Source: Prochilodus magdalenae (Eukaryota; Chordata; Actinopteri; Characiformes; Prochilodontidae). From it: a stretch of DNA of 64,000 nt. This document shows, piece by piece, positions 47,311-57,597 of this stretch. The first letter of the stretch is position 1. Every line of letters starts with the position of its first letter. The position numbers and the translations under genes are program-made. The DNA lies in NCBI GenBank assembly GCA_024036415.1, contig JAMWET010007196.1:1-64000 (forward strand). The letters run 5' to 3'. The notes below the pieces were generated by a model that was not told the DNA's origin, searched no databases, and saw nothing but the letters and a program-made list of their open reading frames with translations.

Positions 47311-47312
47311 AC

Positions 47313-47372
<60 letters not shown>
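47311..47372. repeat. (TA)n microsatellite, left of SINE copy 4
   Basis: A long alternating TA run extends up to ATGTGGTTG at the SINE edge. Confidence 0.97.
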
Positions 47373-47374
<2 letters not shown>

Positions 47375-47375
<1 letters not shown>

Positions 47376-47573
47376 GTTGTGGTTGGTGTAGCTCAGCAGA
47401 TAACACCACTACCCACCAAGTAGTGGGAGACTGGGGTTTGAATCCCGATCTGGGTGACTATGCTGTGCTACACTAATAAGAGTCCTTGGGCAACACTACA
47501 TTGGCCTACCTGTAATATGAATAACCTTGCAAGTCGCTCTGGATAAGAGCGTCAGCTAAATTCCGTAAATGTA
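47375..47573 (+). mobile_element. tRNA-derived SINE, copy 4, between two (TA)n tracts
   Basis: The A box TAGCTCAGCAG lies at about 47389 and the B box GGTTTGAATCC at 47435-47445. It has the tail TAAGTCGCTCTGGATAAG. About 20 bp between the boxes (the CCACCACCACATG stretch) is missing. The flanks are alternating TA on both sides, so the copy probably landed in a TA microsatellite or one grew from its end. Confidence 0.88.
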
Positions 47574-47576
47574 ATG

Positions 47577-47607
<31 letters not shown>

Positions 47608-47618
47608 ATATATATATA

Positions 47619-47681
<63 letters not shown>
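47574..47681. repeat. (TA)n microsatellite, right of SINE copy 4, ending in (TG)n
   Basis: An alternating TA tract with a few AATATA interruptions passes into TGTGTGTGTGTGTGTATGC. Confidence 0.97.
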
Positions 47682-47695
<14 letters not shown>

Positions 47696-47734
47696 ATGCA
47701 TATAGATATGCTTATATTATGTGTATATATTTAT

Positions 47735-47862
47735 TACTGCGGCTCTTTATGTAAATAATACTGTACTTGCATTACTGGTTAGATGCTAACCTGCATTTCA
47801 TAGGCTCTGTACCGGTACTCTGCACAATGACAAAGTTGAATCTAATCTAATCTAATCTAATG
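47735..47862 (+). mobile_element. LINE 3' terminus with (TCTAA)n tail
   Basis: ACAATGACAAAGTTGAATC followed by four TCTAA repeats is the characteristic tail of a teleost L2/Rex1-type LINE 3' end. The upstream TGCACTTGC-like composition fits a 3' untranslated region. Heavily truncated. Confidence 0.65.
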
Positions 47863-47994
47863 TGTCACAGTCAGTGGATTCAGATCTTTATCCCACATGT
47901 GAATTACCCATGTGTGGAAAAAGTAATGCCACCCCCGACCCCTTAGTTACTCAAGCAGCAAATAAACCAAATTTACCAGACAATGCTATTAAGA

Positions 47995-48690
47995 TCCAAC
48001 ACTAGGGACTGTGAACTTGTCTACCTGACAACACCAGTGACTCCAGACATGACTTGGACTAACCCAGAGGCTAGAGATATGACTCAGACTATAACCCTAG
48101 CGTCTCAAGAGTCACTTCACACTGTAACCCTATTGACTTAAGACTTAACTCAGACTCTAAACCCTGTCACTGTACACTTAGACACTAACTCCAGAGACTT
48201 GAGATATCACTCAAGTGACTCTAGTGACTCCAGAATTGACTTGGACTCTAACCCCAGGATCTTGAGACTCAACTCAGGCTCTAAACCCAATCACTATGAA
48301 CTTGGACTATAACCCCAGTTAACTGAGACCTGACTTGGACTCTATCCCCAGAGACTTAAGGTATGACTCAGACTCGACCTATATAGAATAAAGATATGAC
48401 TTGGAGTCTAACTCTAGCATCTCAGAACTCAATTTGCACTCTAACCCCAGTGACTTAAGAGTCAACTTGGACTCCAACCTAGTTGAGACACAGACTCTAA
48501 CCCAGGAGACTTAAATGCAGACACTAGCCCAAGAGACTTGAGATATGACTCAAGCTCTAACCCCAGCATCTCGAGACTCAAATCAGACTCTAACCCCACT
48601 GACTTGAGATTCAACCCAGACTCCAAACCCAGTCGCTGCCCACTTGGACTCTAACCCCAGAGACTTAAGATACGACTCAGACTCACAAAA
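47995..48690 (+). repeat. Decayed minisatellite, GACTCTAACCCC-type (part 2)
   Basis: Same repeat family and orientation as 44936-46078: CTTGAGATATGACTCAAGC, GACTCTAACCCCAGTGAC and similar units. The two parts are separated by about 1.9 kb containing the SINE, TA tracts and LINE tail. Confidence 0.9.
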
Positions 48691-48825
48691 CTAACAAATT
48701 TAACACACAATGTGATTGTAGTGAACATGATGGGGCTCTAAATACCTGCGGGGTGTGAGTGATGGGATCTATGGATTGAGAAGAGGTGGTACAGTGCAGG
48801 GAATGTCTCGGTCCATGTGTGGAAA
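48691..48825. other. Unique spacer
   Basis: Nothing recognised. Confidence 0.3.
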
Positions 48826-48975
48826 ATGGCTCCAGAGCAGATGTTAATGATTGGCTAAAAGGAGTGACTGCATGTGGGAGTGGCCAAAGACCATAGCGTG
48901 AAGGACGTAGCTGAATCAACACTGATGTGGCCTACATCCAGAAACTTGTCCAGTTCATGGCAAATCCAGTGGCAG
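48826..48975 (+). mobile_element. Tc1-like family C, unsplit short copy
   Basis: It matches 9955-10205 plus 10442-10470, but with part of the transposase region deleted: after GTAGCTGAATC it joins directly to AACACTGATGTGGCC. It shows the undisturbed sequence at the point where SINE copy 2 inserted in the other copy. Confidence 0.7.
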
Positions 48976-49360
48976 CTGTTATTGGTGCCTGTGGAGGTAA
49001 TACACGCTGTCAGGCAGGTTTCAGTCACAGGTGACTCGTTTTTGCCTGGTGAGCTTACAGGCACCACAGGGTGGGCTGTGTTTCCACTTGGTCTCCGTGT
49101 ATGCGCTGTATGGCTCGGGGAGTGAGCAGTATGTTGGGAAGTTCTAACTGAGGAACATGGTCTATGGTTTTCCATGGCCATTCCGTAAACAAGTGCCGCG
49201 CCTGACTGATGGAAAGCTAGGTCGCGTTCAGGAACTCGTTTGAGTTTTAATGTGCAGTTGTTTCTCCTCTGTGCTCATGTTATTTGGCTTCATGAGAACA
49301 AACAGTTTAGCCTCGAGCCGCACTCAGACCTTGTCTAAGAAAGGGAGAAAGACATCTGGA
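48976..49360. other. Unique non-coding sequence
   Basis: No exon or repeat recognised. Confidence 0.3.
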
Positions 49361-50760
49361 CCATTTGGGTTGCCAGACGGGACATGATAACGCTCAGCTA
49401 AGTTATTTTTGGTATCGTCCTGGGGAGGTTTATAGTAATTTAGAGTTTTGGGTTGCCTATTTGAGCGCTTTTCCATCACACATTGTCTATTTGTTTATGT
49501 TGCTATGGATGTCTTCTAGTAAATTGGCATTTGGGTTGCCAGAGTGGTTTGGCATCACCTGCAGTCCACTTTCTAAGCTTGCTCTAGCATACTTTTTGCT
49601 AAATTTGAAACGTGTTGCCAGGTAATTTGCTTTCCAAACATATGTATATTTGTTAATTACATATATAATATATATACATTAAAAAATGGAATATCCCAGG
49701 AACATGTATATTTAATAATATCTGAATATATGCTTGAATGTATTGTTTATTGTTATTAAGATGCATGACTGGGCATCAAGCTGGTCTTCAAGCTGATCTT
49801 TTTTCAGACCATGCTGCTGTATAGTTAATTGGAGATATACATATGTTGGGTTGCCAGATTGGGGCTGTTTGTGTTTTAATCCCACTGGGGTTATATTTTA
49901 GTACACTGGAATTTGGATTGGCAGATGTGGGGTTTGCAGTGTGCTATGGCAGCATTAGAGTAAATGAGAATGGGTTGCCTTTTAGTGCATTTTTCACACA
50001 TATGTCTATTTTCTAATCATACAGACATTCAACATTATGATGTATTTAAAACATAGCATAACATAACATAACATAAATAGCTGCACAGTATTTATGTATT
50101 TTTTGCATACTTATGAATTCATATTTTAATTCCATGTTGTGATTTGGTTACCTGATCAGACATCAAGCTGGTCATATACGTGTATTTATTAACACTATGC
50201 TGGTTTACAGTTAATTGGATTGCCTTGCCAGATTTATGGTTGCCATGTTATCAATCACACGCTGTCTATTGTTTAATCACGAATTGGAGTAAATTAGAGT
50301 GTGGGTTGCCAGATTGTTTTTGCCACCCCAAAGCTTTTAGACATGCTGCAGTTTAGAGTAAATTGGAAAATGGGTTGCCTGGCTGTCTGCTTTTCTCACT
50401 TTTAGCTATTTTATTAAACTTAGTACTTTTCTTAGTACTTAGTATGTTACAATGTAATTGTAATAAATAATAATCAAATTTAAAATATACTAGGAATATT
50501 TAAAATTGTCTGTGGGTTGCCAGATTGTGTTCCAAGTTGGTCTTATTTTTATTCACAATATACTGGTTTACAGTTACGGTCAAGTTGGTTGCATAGACAT
50601 ACACAGACACACACGCGCGCGCGCGCATGCGCACACTCACACGCACACACACGCACACAATATACATTAATGTGTATATATTTTAAAATGAACTACGCCA
50701 TTATTATTATCGCCAATAACGTTAATGGCGTTAGATTGGGTTGCCAGATTAATTGAATTG
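49361..50760 (+). repeat. Decayed long tandem repeat with GGGTTGCCAGATTG motif
   Basis: The motif TTGGGTTGCCAGA, or a variant, recurs at about 49365, 49455, 49535, 49852, 49968, 50300, 50370, 50512 and 50737, often preceded by GTAAATTGGA-like sequence. Larger units of about 370-380 bp are suggested by recurring AAGCTGGTCTTC/CAAGCTGGTCATA/CAAGTTGGTCTTA followed by CTGGTTTACAGTTA near 49785, 50165 and 50532. Highly diverged. Confidence 0.7.
50602..50660. repeat. Alternating CA/CG purine-pyrimidine tract
   Basis: ACACACACGCGCGCGCGCGC followed by ATGCGCACAC and further CA repeats. Such tracts can adopt left-handed Z-DNA. It lies about 250 bp upstream of the CpG island. Confidence 0.9.
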
Positions 50761-50867
50761 ATCCTTTTCTTTTCGTTTTTTTTAAAATCGCGCTGCTTTT
50801 GTAGTGAACTAACGGTGGTAGAGGAAGATGAGAGAATCTGGCAACCTGTGTTTTCGCTACGAGTGGT

Positions 50868-51250
50868 GTTGGTGGGAGGGAGTGGGTCACGTGCGTGTGG
50901 TGGGGGCGCGAGTGAAGCGGGAGATGAGAGAGTGTGAGAGGAGAGCGAGGAAACACGGAGCAGGTAAAGGAGCTCTACACCTTCACTCTTATTGATGCAC
51001 TCATTCACTCATTCACTCGTTCATCAGTCCCCGGAGAGTTGGAGCGGGACCGCGTGTCGGTGCGCGCGAGGCTGTGACGGGCGACAGTAAGTGCTGGAGA
51101 GAAGCTCCGTGACTAACTGTTGCTGCTGCGGACTGACTCCGCGTCTCGAGCGCCAGGCGGGCGGAGAGTTTGACTGAGAGGCGAAGTGGGAGGTGCGGAG
51201 CTGTCCAGGGCGGAGGTGCTGAAACCTGATCCGGAGGAATGTCCGTTTAC
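50868..51250 (+). promoter_or_regulatory. wscd1: CpG island, candidate wscd1 promoter and non-coding exon 1
   Basis: This is the only GC-rich, CpG-dense stretch in the window (about 30 CpG by eye in 380 bp; the surroundings have very few). It contains an E-box CACGTG (50888-50893), several GGGCGG/GGCGGAG-type motifs, and no obvious TATA box, as expected for a CpG-island promoter. Two good donor sites fall in it on the plus strand: GAGCAG|GTAAAG after 50963 and GCGACA|GTAAGT after 51086. The next exon-like feature on this strand is the wscd1 coding exon at 63166. Assignment to wscd1 is by position only. Confidence 0.55.
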
Positions 51251-51419
51251 TGAGGTCAGAGTTCTGGACGGACCCTGACGGTCCTTCTGTACTGGTGATT
51301 AATGATAGCTCTCTGATTCTGTATTTCAGTCTTTCTGTATTCTGTTCCTCCCTCCATCTCTCTCTCCTTCTATTCTATCACTCTGCCAGAACTTACAACA
51401 TCTGAGCCAATCAAGTACG

Positions 51420-51586
51420 CGTAAGAGAGAGACAGAGAGAGAGAGAGAGACAGAGAGAGACAGAGAGAGAAGGAGAGAGATAGTAAGGGAGAGAGAGAGA
51501 GAGAGAGACAGAGACATTAATAAATAAAGAGATTCATAAACAGCTTCTCTAATACTGACAACTATATGAACTGCACTGTAATACAT

Positions 51587-51652
<66 letters not shown>

Positions 51653-52170
51653 GAAACAAAAAGAAAAAAAGAAAGGGAAAGGATAAAAAAATAGAGATAC
51701 ACAGACAAGAAAAGAGAAAGTAAGAGATGAATAAAATAGAGAATGAGGAGGAATGAGGGGGAAATGACAGAGGAGAGAGGGAAAGAGAAAAACTGAGAGA
51801 GATAAAAGAAGGAAGAGAGAGAAAGAAATAGAGACAGACAGCCAGTCGGTACAGGAAGAGAGATAAAGAGAGTTGAAAGAAAAGAAAGAGGAGAGAAAGA
51901 GAAGGATGAGAAATAGAGACTTGAGAGATAAAAAAGAAGGGAGAGAAAAGAAGAGAGAGAGCATAAGAGGCAGAGAGGGAGAAAGAGAGACAAGTAATAG
52001 GACGAGAAGGATAGATGACACGAGCTGAGGGAGAGAGAGGTTGACCGAAGGGAAAGAAAGAAGTGCGAAGATAGGTAGAAAAACAGAGGGACAGAGACTG
52101 AGAGGAGGAATAGGAGAGAGAGAGACACAGAGAGAGAAAGAGAGGGAGAGAGAGAGAGAGTGAGACAGAG

Positions 52171-52202
<32 letters not shown>
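51420..52202 (+). repeat. (GA)n-rich polypurine tract, block 1
   Basis: GAGAGA runs with ACA, AAA and GGG interruptions form an almost pure purine plus strand. The opposite strand carries long Leu/Ser-rich false ORFs. A short unique stretch (51515-51590) interrupts it. Confidence 0.95.
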
Positions 52203-52205
<3 letters not shown>

Positions 52206-52399
52206 TGATCAGTGAGTGGAAGTGTTCTCTGTTCAGGGACAGTTTGTCAGGGTTTTGATTAGTTTGTTGTGCGGTTGCCAAATCTTGCTGGAAATAATTG
52301 CTCTTAGCTCCAGAGTCAGAACCTCATCAGCTAGAGGCTCAGGAAGCTGAAAGGTGAGAGTCTCTGATGTTTAATGTGTTCAAAAGCCTCATTCACTCT
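52203..52399. other. Unique spacer with a possible small exon
   Basis: CTCTTAG at 52301-52307 (acceptor-like) and GAAAG|GTGAGA at 52353/52354 (donor-like) could delimit a 46-bp untranslated exon. The pyrimidine tract is weak and nothing else supports it. Confidence 0.2.
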
Positions 52400-53341
52400 A
52401 AACAGACGCAGTCTGAACGCAGTCTGAACACAGGCTGAACACAGGCTGAACACAGGCTGAACACAGGCTGAGCGCAGGCTGAACGCAGACTAAGCACAGG
52501 CTGAACACATACTGAGCACAGGCTGAGCTCACGCTGAACGCAGGCTGAGCACAGGCTGAGCACAGGCTGAACGCAGGCTGAGCACAGGCTGAGCACAGGC
52601 TGAGCACAGGCTGAATGCATGCTGAACGCAGGCTGAACACAGGCTGAAGGCAGGCTGAGCACAGGCTGAACGCAGGCTGAGCACAGGCTGAACGCAGGCT
52701 GAGCACAGGCTGAATGCATGCTGAACGCAGGCTGAACACAGGCTGAAGGCAGGCTGAGCACAGGCTGAACACAGGCTGAAAGCAGGCTGAAGGCAGGTTG
52801 AGCACAGGCTGAACAGAGGCTGAAGGCAGGCTGAGCACAGGCTGAACAGAGGCTGAAGGCAGGCTGAGCACAGGCTGAACACAGGCTGAAGGCAGGTTGA
52901 GCACAGGCTGAACACAGGCTGAGCACAGGCTGAACACAGGCTGAAAGCAGGCTGAAGGCAGGTTGAGCACAGGCTGAACACAGGCTGAGCACAGGCTGAA
53001 AGCAGGCTGAAGGCAGGCTGAGCACATGCTGAAAGCAGGCTGAACACAGGCTGAAAGCAGGCTGAAGGCAGGTTGAGCACAGGCTGGACAGAGGCTGAAG
53101 GCAGGCTGAGCACGGGCTGAACACAGGCTGAAAGCAGGCTGAAGGCAGGTTGAGCACAGGCTGAACACAGGCTGAGCACAGGCTGAAAGCAGGCTGAGCA
53201 CAGGCTGAACACAGGCTGAAGGCAGGCTGAGCACAGGCTGAACACAGGCTGAAGGCAGGCTGAGCACAGGCTAGAAGCAGGCTGAGCACAGGCTGAACAC
53301 AGGCTGAAGGCAGGCTGAGCACAGGCTGAACACAGGTTGAG
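52400..53341 (+). repeat. 11-bp minisatellite (about 85 copies)
   Basis: The unit is CAGGCTGAACA or close variants (CAGGCTGAGCA, CAGGCTGAAGG, CAGGTTGAGCA), almost without indels over 940 bp. Variant order suggests longer blocks of 5-9 units that were copied together. Minus-strand frames read QPAFSLCSACA-type repeats with no stop; these are artefacts of the unit. Confidence 0.97.
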
Positions 53342-53409
53342 CTAAAACCAGGTAATGAAGATTAATATAAAGCTTGTGGAACAGCTGCTCCTCCAGCATG
53401 TCTTCTGAA

Positions 53410-53752
53410 ATGGACAGGCTGGAACCTTGTTGTGAGAATTTGATTGAGTATTTGTAGAGTCAGGTACAGATGTTGGAACCTTGTTGTGAGAATTTGATTG
53501 AGTATTTGTAAGGTCAGGTACTGATGTTGGAACCTTGTTGTGAGAATTTGATTGAGTATTTGTAAGGTCAGGTACTGATGTTGGAACATTGCTGTGTGGA
53601 TCTGATTGAGTGGTAGTGAGGTCAGGTACTGATGTTGGAACATTGCTCTGTGGATCTGATGGAGTGTTAGTGAGGTCAGGTACTGATGTTGGAACATTGC
53701 TGTGTGGATCTGATTGAGTGTTAGTGAGGTCAGGTACTGATGTTGGAACATC
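53410..53752 (-). repeat. 54-bp minisatellite, inverted arm (about 6 copies)
   Basis: The motif TGTTGGAAC recurs every 54 bp (53471, 53525, 53579, 53633 and onward). Its reverse complement matches the repeat at 56196-57160. Because 54 is a multiple of three, the minus strand keeps one frame, reading NVPTSVPDLTNTQSDPHS in each unit; the frame ends soon after the array on both sides. Confidence 0.95.
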
Positions 53753-54450
53753 ACTTCTGGATCTCCAACTCACTCCAAAAGGAGCTCCACCCCTCCAGAG
53801 AACACCGTTACACTGATCCACCCCTCCACCCCATGCTTTGCATTAGACCTCAGCTCATGTGTGTCTGCTCCAGAGCCTCTCTTTCCATTGGTCAGAACAA
53901 TTCTAGGTAGAACACACGAGCTGTGTCTCACAGTGATGCCTGTGTCAGCTGTGGATTAACCTGGACACTGTTGGTCTGGTGTTCTCAGAGCAATGAACTG
54001 ACCACAGTCCAGCTCTCAACATCACTGGATGTGTTTAGGATTACCTGAATGGGGATAGGAGGACAGTGCTGTGAGGAAGACTGGCAGACGACTGAACTGT
54101 GGGGGTGTATCTGCAGATTGCTGTGAGGAACTGAGAGCGCGTCTCTGGTAAAGAGCAGACGCTGTAATGAAGGTGGGCAGTGGGCAGTCGCTGGTGGTGA
54201 GAGTGGATATTTAGTTGTTGAGGTTTCGGTGTAGTTTTATATTCATATGTGGGTTTTTTTTTTTTGGTTTTTTTTTAAAAAATGAATCATTTGAGATTTG
54301 CGATTATGTTATTGACATCTGCCTGATGCCTTATCAAGCCAGACAGGTGAAACTGCAGAATCTCAGCTTTAAGGCTGGTGCTGATGCTGGTGTTGACTGA
54401 ATTCTGTTCAGTTTCCTGACATCAGGTCACCGCTTCAGACATCAGGCTGC
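53753..54450. other. Unique non-coding sequence
   Basis: No exon or recognised repeat. A T-rich stretch lies at 54251-54275. Confidence 0.35.
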
Positions 54451-54454
54451 TACG

Positions 54455-54964
54455 AGAGCATGAGAAACAGAGAGACAGAGTCAGAAAGACACAGGGAACG
54501 AGAGAGGCAGAGAGAGAGAGAGAGAGAGAGAGAGCGCGAGAGAGAGACAGACAGAGAGATGGAGAAAGAGAGAGAGAAAGAGCAAGAGAGAGACACTGAC
54601 AGACAGAGAAAAGGGGGGAGAAACAGAGCTAGAGAGAGAGTAGGAACACAAGAGATAGAGAGAAGGAGCATGAGAGAGACAAAGAAAGGGGGACAGAGGG
54701 AGGGCGGAAGACAGAGAGGGAGGCATAGAGAGAGTGAAAGAGATACAAAGGAAAACAGAGAGAGAGAGGTAGATAGAAAAAGATAGAGAGAGACAGAGAG
54801 AGAGCGCAGGAGAGACAGTGAGCAAGAGACAGAGAGAAAGCATGAGAGAAGAAAGAAAGAGACAGAGGGGGAGAGTGAGAGAGAAAGACAGAGGGAGGGG
54901 AGAGACAGAGGGGGAGACAGAGAGAGAGATTGACAGAGAGAGGGAAAGAGATACAAAGAGAAAC

Positions 54965-55004
<40 letters not shown>

Positions 55005-55028
55005 CATTAGAGAGACATACAAAAAGAC

Positions 55029-55086
<58 letters not shown>

Positions 55087-55391
55087 GAAGTGAGAGAGAG
55101 GGAGGGAGAGAGAAAGGTAGAGGGCGAGAGAGAGAGGGAGAGAGAGAGAGAAAGAGAGAGGAAGAAAGAGAGAATTAGAGAGACATACAAAAAGACAGAG
55201 AGAGAGGGAGAGTGAGAGAGGTAGATGTAGAGAGAGAAAGAGAGAGGAAGAAAGAGAGAATTAGAGAGACATACAAAAAGACAGAGAGAGAGGGAGAGTG
55301 AGAGAGGTAGATGTAGAGAGAGAAAGAGAGAGAGGGAGGGAGAAAGAGGTAGAGGGAGAGAGAGAGAGAGGGAGAGATAGAGAGAGAGGAA
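54455..55391 (+). repeat. (GA)n-rich polypurine tract, block 2
   Basis: GAGAGA and GACAGAGA runs, purine-rich on the plus strand as in the other two blocks. A block near 55160-55235 (GAGAATTAGAGAGACATAC) is duplicated at 55255-55330, about 96 bp apart. Confidence 0.95.
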
Positions 55392-56195
55392 ATCACATAA
55401 ATAGCCCAGCCCTGCGCTGCTCTGAGATTAAAGAGCGTCTCCGGGCTGATACCCAGAGGCTATGTTTAGAGCACATGTGGAGAAAATAAGAACATTAACC
55501 TGCATGTGATCAGAGCAGCTTCTGATTGGAGATAGCAGTCGGCCGTGCTGGTTGCACTTTCCTCTGGTTTTATTGAAACAGCTCACTTCTTTATTGAGCA
55601 ATAATTGAGTTAACGAGTGAAACGCTTCCTCCCTTTCTTGCTGCTGAGGTGCTTCGCCATCCTGCCGCTATTCCGGGGGCTGAGGCGTGCACGTGCTTAT
55701 CTGCTGCGTATGTTAAAACCATCTCACTATGGTAACAAAGAGCATTTGGCGGCGAGGATGGCGAGGCGAGCTGCCATTATGAGAAGTTTGCTGTTTACGG
55801 GTCAGGCAGGAATGTGTCATCTCTGAAAATGCACTCCCACTCGCCGAGTTTAATGAACATCACACCCACTGAATGTGGCAGTGAGGAGGACCATGGTTAC
55901 TTGGTTAAGTGCATCAAGCTGTTAATGGGTCTTGTTTGATCAATGAAGGTCAGTAGATCGTCTAAACCGGTATGTCCGTCCAGTATGTCCGTCCAGTATG
56001 TCGGTATGTCAGTGTGTGAGAGTATATCATACGCTGTTTGGCGCAGATCACTGGGGTTAGGTGTCTTGCTCAAGTGCCATTCCAGTCCTGTTGGTTCAGG
56101 GAATCGAACCAGCGACCCTCCGGTTAACCTCCAGCCTGCGACTGCCCCCTTTTTGACAGAACAGTGAGACCTTCCTTTACTTCCTTTGCAATTCT
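55392..56195. other. Unique sequence, candidate conserved element, plus a repeat remnant
   Basis: The stretch 55430-55860 (TTGAGCAATAATTGAGTTAA, TATGGTAACAAAGAGCATT) is unique, balanced in composition and could be a conserved regulatory element of the surrounding gene. At 56050-56150 the phrases GGGTTAGGTGTCTTGCTCAA and GGAATCGAACCAGCGACCC are a remnant of a widespread teleost repeat, not a tRNA. Confidence 0.4.
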
Positions 56196-57160
56196 CACAG
56201 CAATGTTCCAACATCAGCACCTGACCTCACTAACACTCAATCAAATCCTCACAGCAATGTTCCAAATCAGCGCCTTGACCTCACTAACACTCAATCAAAT
56301 CCTAACAGCAATGTTCCACCATCAGCACCTGACCTCACTAATACTCAATCAGATCCTCACAGCAATGTTCCAACATCAGCACCTGACCTCACTAATACTC
56401 AATCAGAACCACAAAGCAATGTTCCAACATCAGCACCTGACCTCACTAATACTCAATCAAATCCTCACAGCAGTGTTCCAGCATCAGTACCTGACCTCAC
56501 TAACACTCAATCAGAACCACAAAGCAATGTTCCAATATCAGCACCTGACCTCACTAACACTCAATCAAACCTCACAGCAATGTTCCACCATCAGCACCTG
56601 ACCTCACTAACACTCAATCAGAACCACAAAGCAATGTTCCAACATCAGCACCTGACCTCACTAATACTCAATCAAATCCTCACAGCAGTGTTCCAGCATC
56701 AGTACCTGACCTCACTAACACTCAATCAGAACCACAAAGCAATGTTCCAATATCAGCACCTGACCTCACTAATTCTCAATCAAATCCTCACAGCAATGTT
56801 CCAACATCAGCACCTGACCTCACTAATACTCAATCAAATCCTCACAGCAGTGTTCCAGCATCAGTACCTGACCTCACTAACACTCAATCAGAACCACAAA
56901 GCAATGTTCCAATATCAGCACCTGACCTCACTAATTCTCAATCAAATCCTCACAGCAGTGTTCCAGCATCAGTACCTGACCTCACTAACACTCAATCAGA
57001 ACCACAAAGCAGTGTTCCAGCATCAGTACCTGACCTCACTAACACTCAATCAAACCTCACAGCAATGTTCCACCATCAGCACCTGACCTCACTAATTCTC
57101 AATCAAATCCTCACAACAATGTTCCAACATCAGCACCTGAACTCACTAACACTCACTCAG
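56196..57160 (+). repeat. 54-bp minisatellite, main array (about 18 copies)
   Basis: The unit starts CAATGTTCCAACATCAGC and includes CTGACCTCACTAACACTC and AATCAAATCCTCACAG. Two subtypes alternate: units with AATCCTCACAGC and units with AACCACAAAGC. Blocks of several units are duplicated, as 56440-56540 resembles 56660-56760 and 56830-56930. It is the reverse complement of the smaller array at 53410. Confidence 0.97.
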
Positions 57161-57204
57161 TGCGTATGGATTTCTTGATAGCTACACATCTCGACAAATA
57201 GTTA

Positions 57205-57303
57205 GACTGTGGTCATTCAGTAATTAGTGATACCCTCCATGAGTCATCCTGTTAGTGCCAGAACCATTGGCAGACGGCTGCACAACGCAGGACTACATGA
57301 ATG
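57205..57303 (+). mobile_element. Tc1-like family B fragment (copy B7)
   Basis: ATGAGTCATCCTGTTAGTGC and CATTGGCAGACGGCTGCAC match the helix-turn-helix-coding part of family B. Only about 100 bp remain; LINE-like sequence begins at 57304. Confidence 0.7.
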
Positions 57304-57590
57304 CACTGTACTGTACAATGAAATTCTTACTCTGCACTCGCTCCCGGACTACAAGTACTACACAATTACAGTATATATACTAAGTACTATATTAGAAAGA
57401 AAAGACTAGAGGGAAGAAAAATATAAATATTTATATAAATTAAGAAAATGTACAATATATGCTATATACACTGAAAGATACAGGAGCAGAACGTTTGTAT
57501 AGTATGAACTATACAAACATTGCAACAGCAGCCAATTATAGATCAACTATACTTATTAAGTCTACATGTATCATATGCACAGCGTACATA
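57304..57590 (-). mobile_element. AT-rich sequence starting with a LINE 3'-tail remnant
   Basis: GTACAATGAAATTCTTACTC at 57314 is the reverse complement of a common teleost LINE 3' end (AAGAATTTCATTGTAC). The following AT-rich DNA may be its untranslated region. Confidence 0.45.
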
Positions 57591-57597
57591 TGCAGCA

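Noticed and set aside
52393..53322. Three overlapping minus-strand frames with QPAFSLCSAC-type repeats
   Set aside because: All three frames of the 11-bp array are open at once, which is expected from the repeat and not from coding.
56090..56130. tRNA-like GGAATCGAACC sequence
   Set aside because: It is part of a known-looking teleost interspersed repeat without the other tRNA arms.
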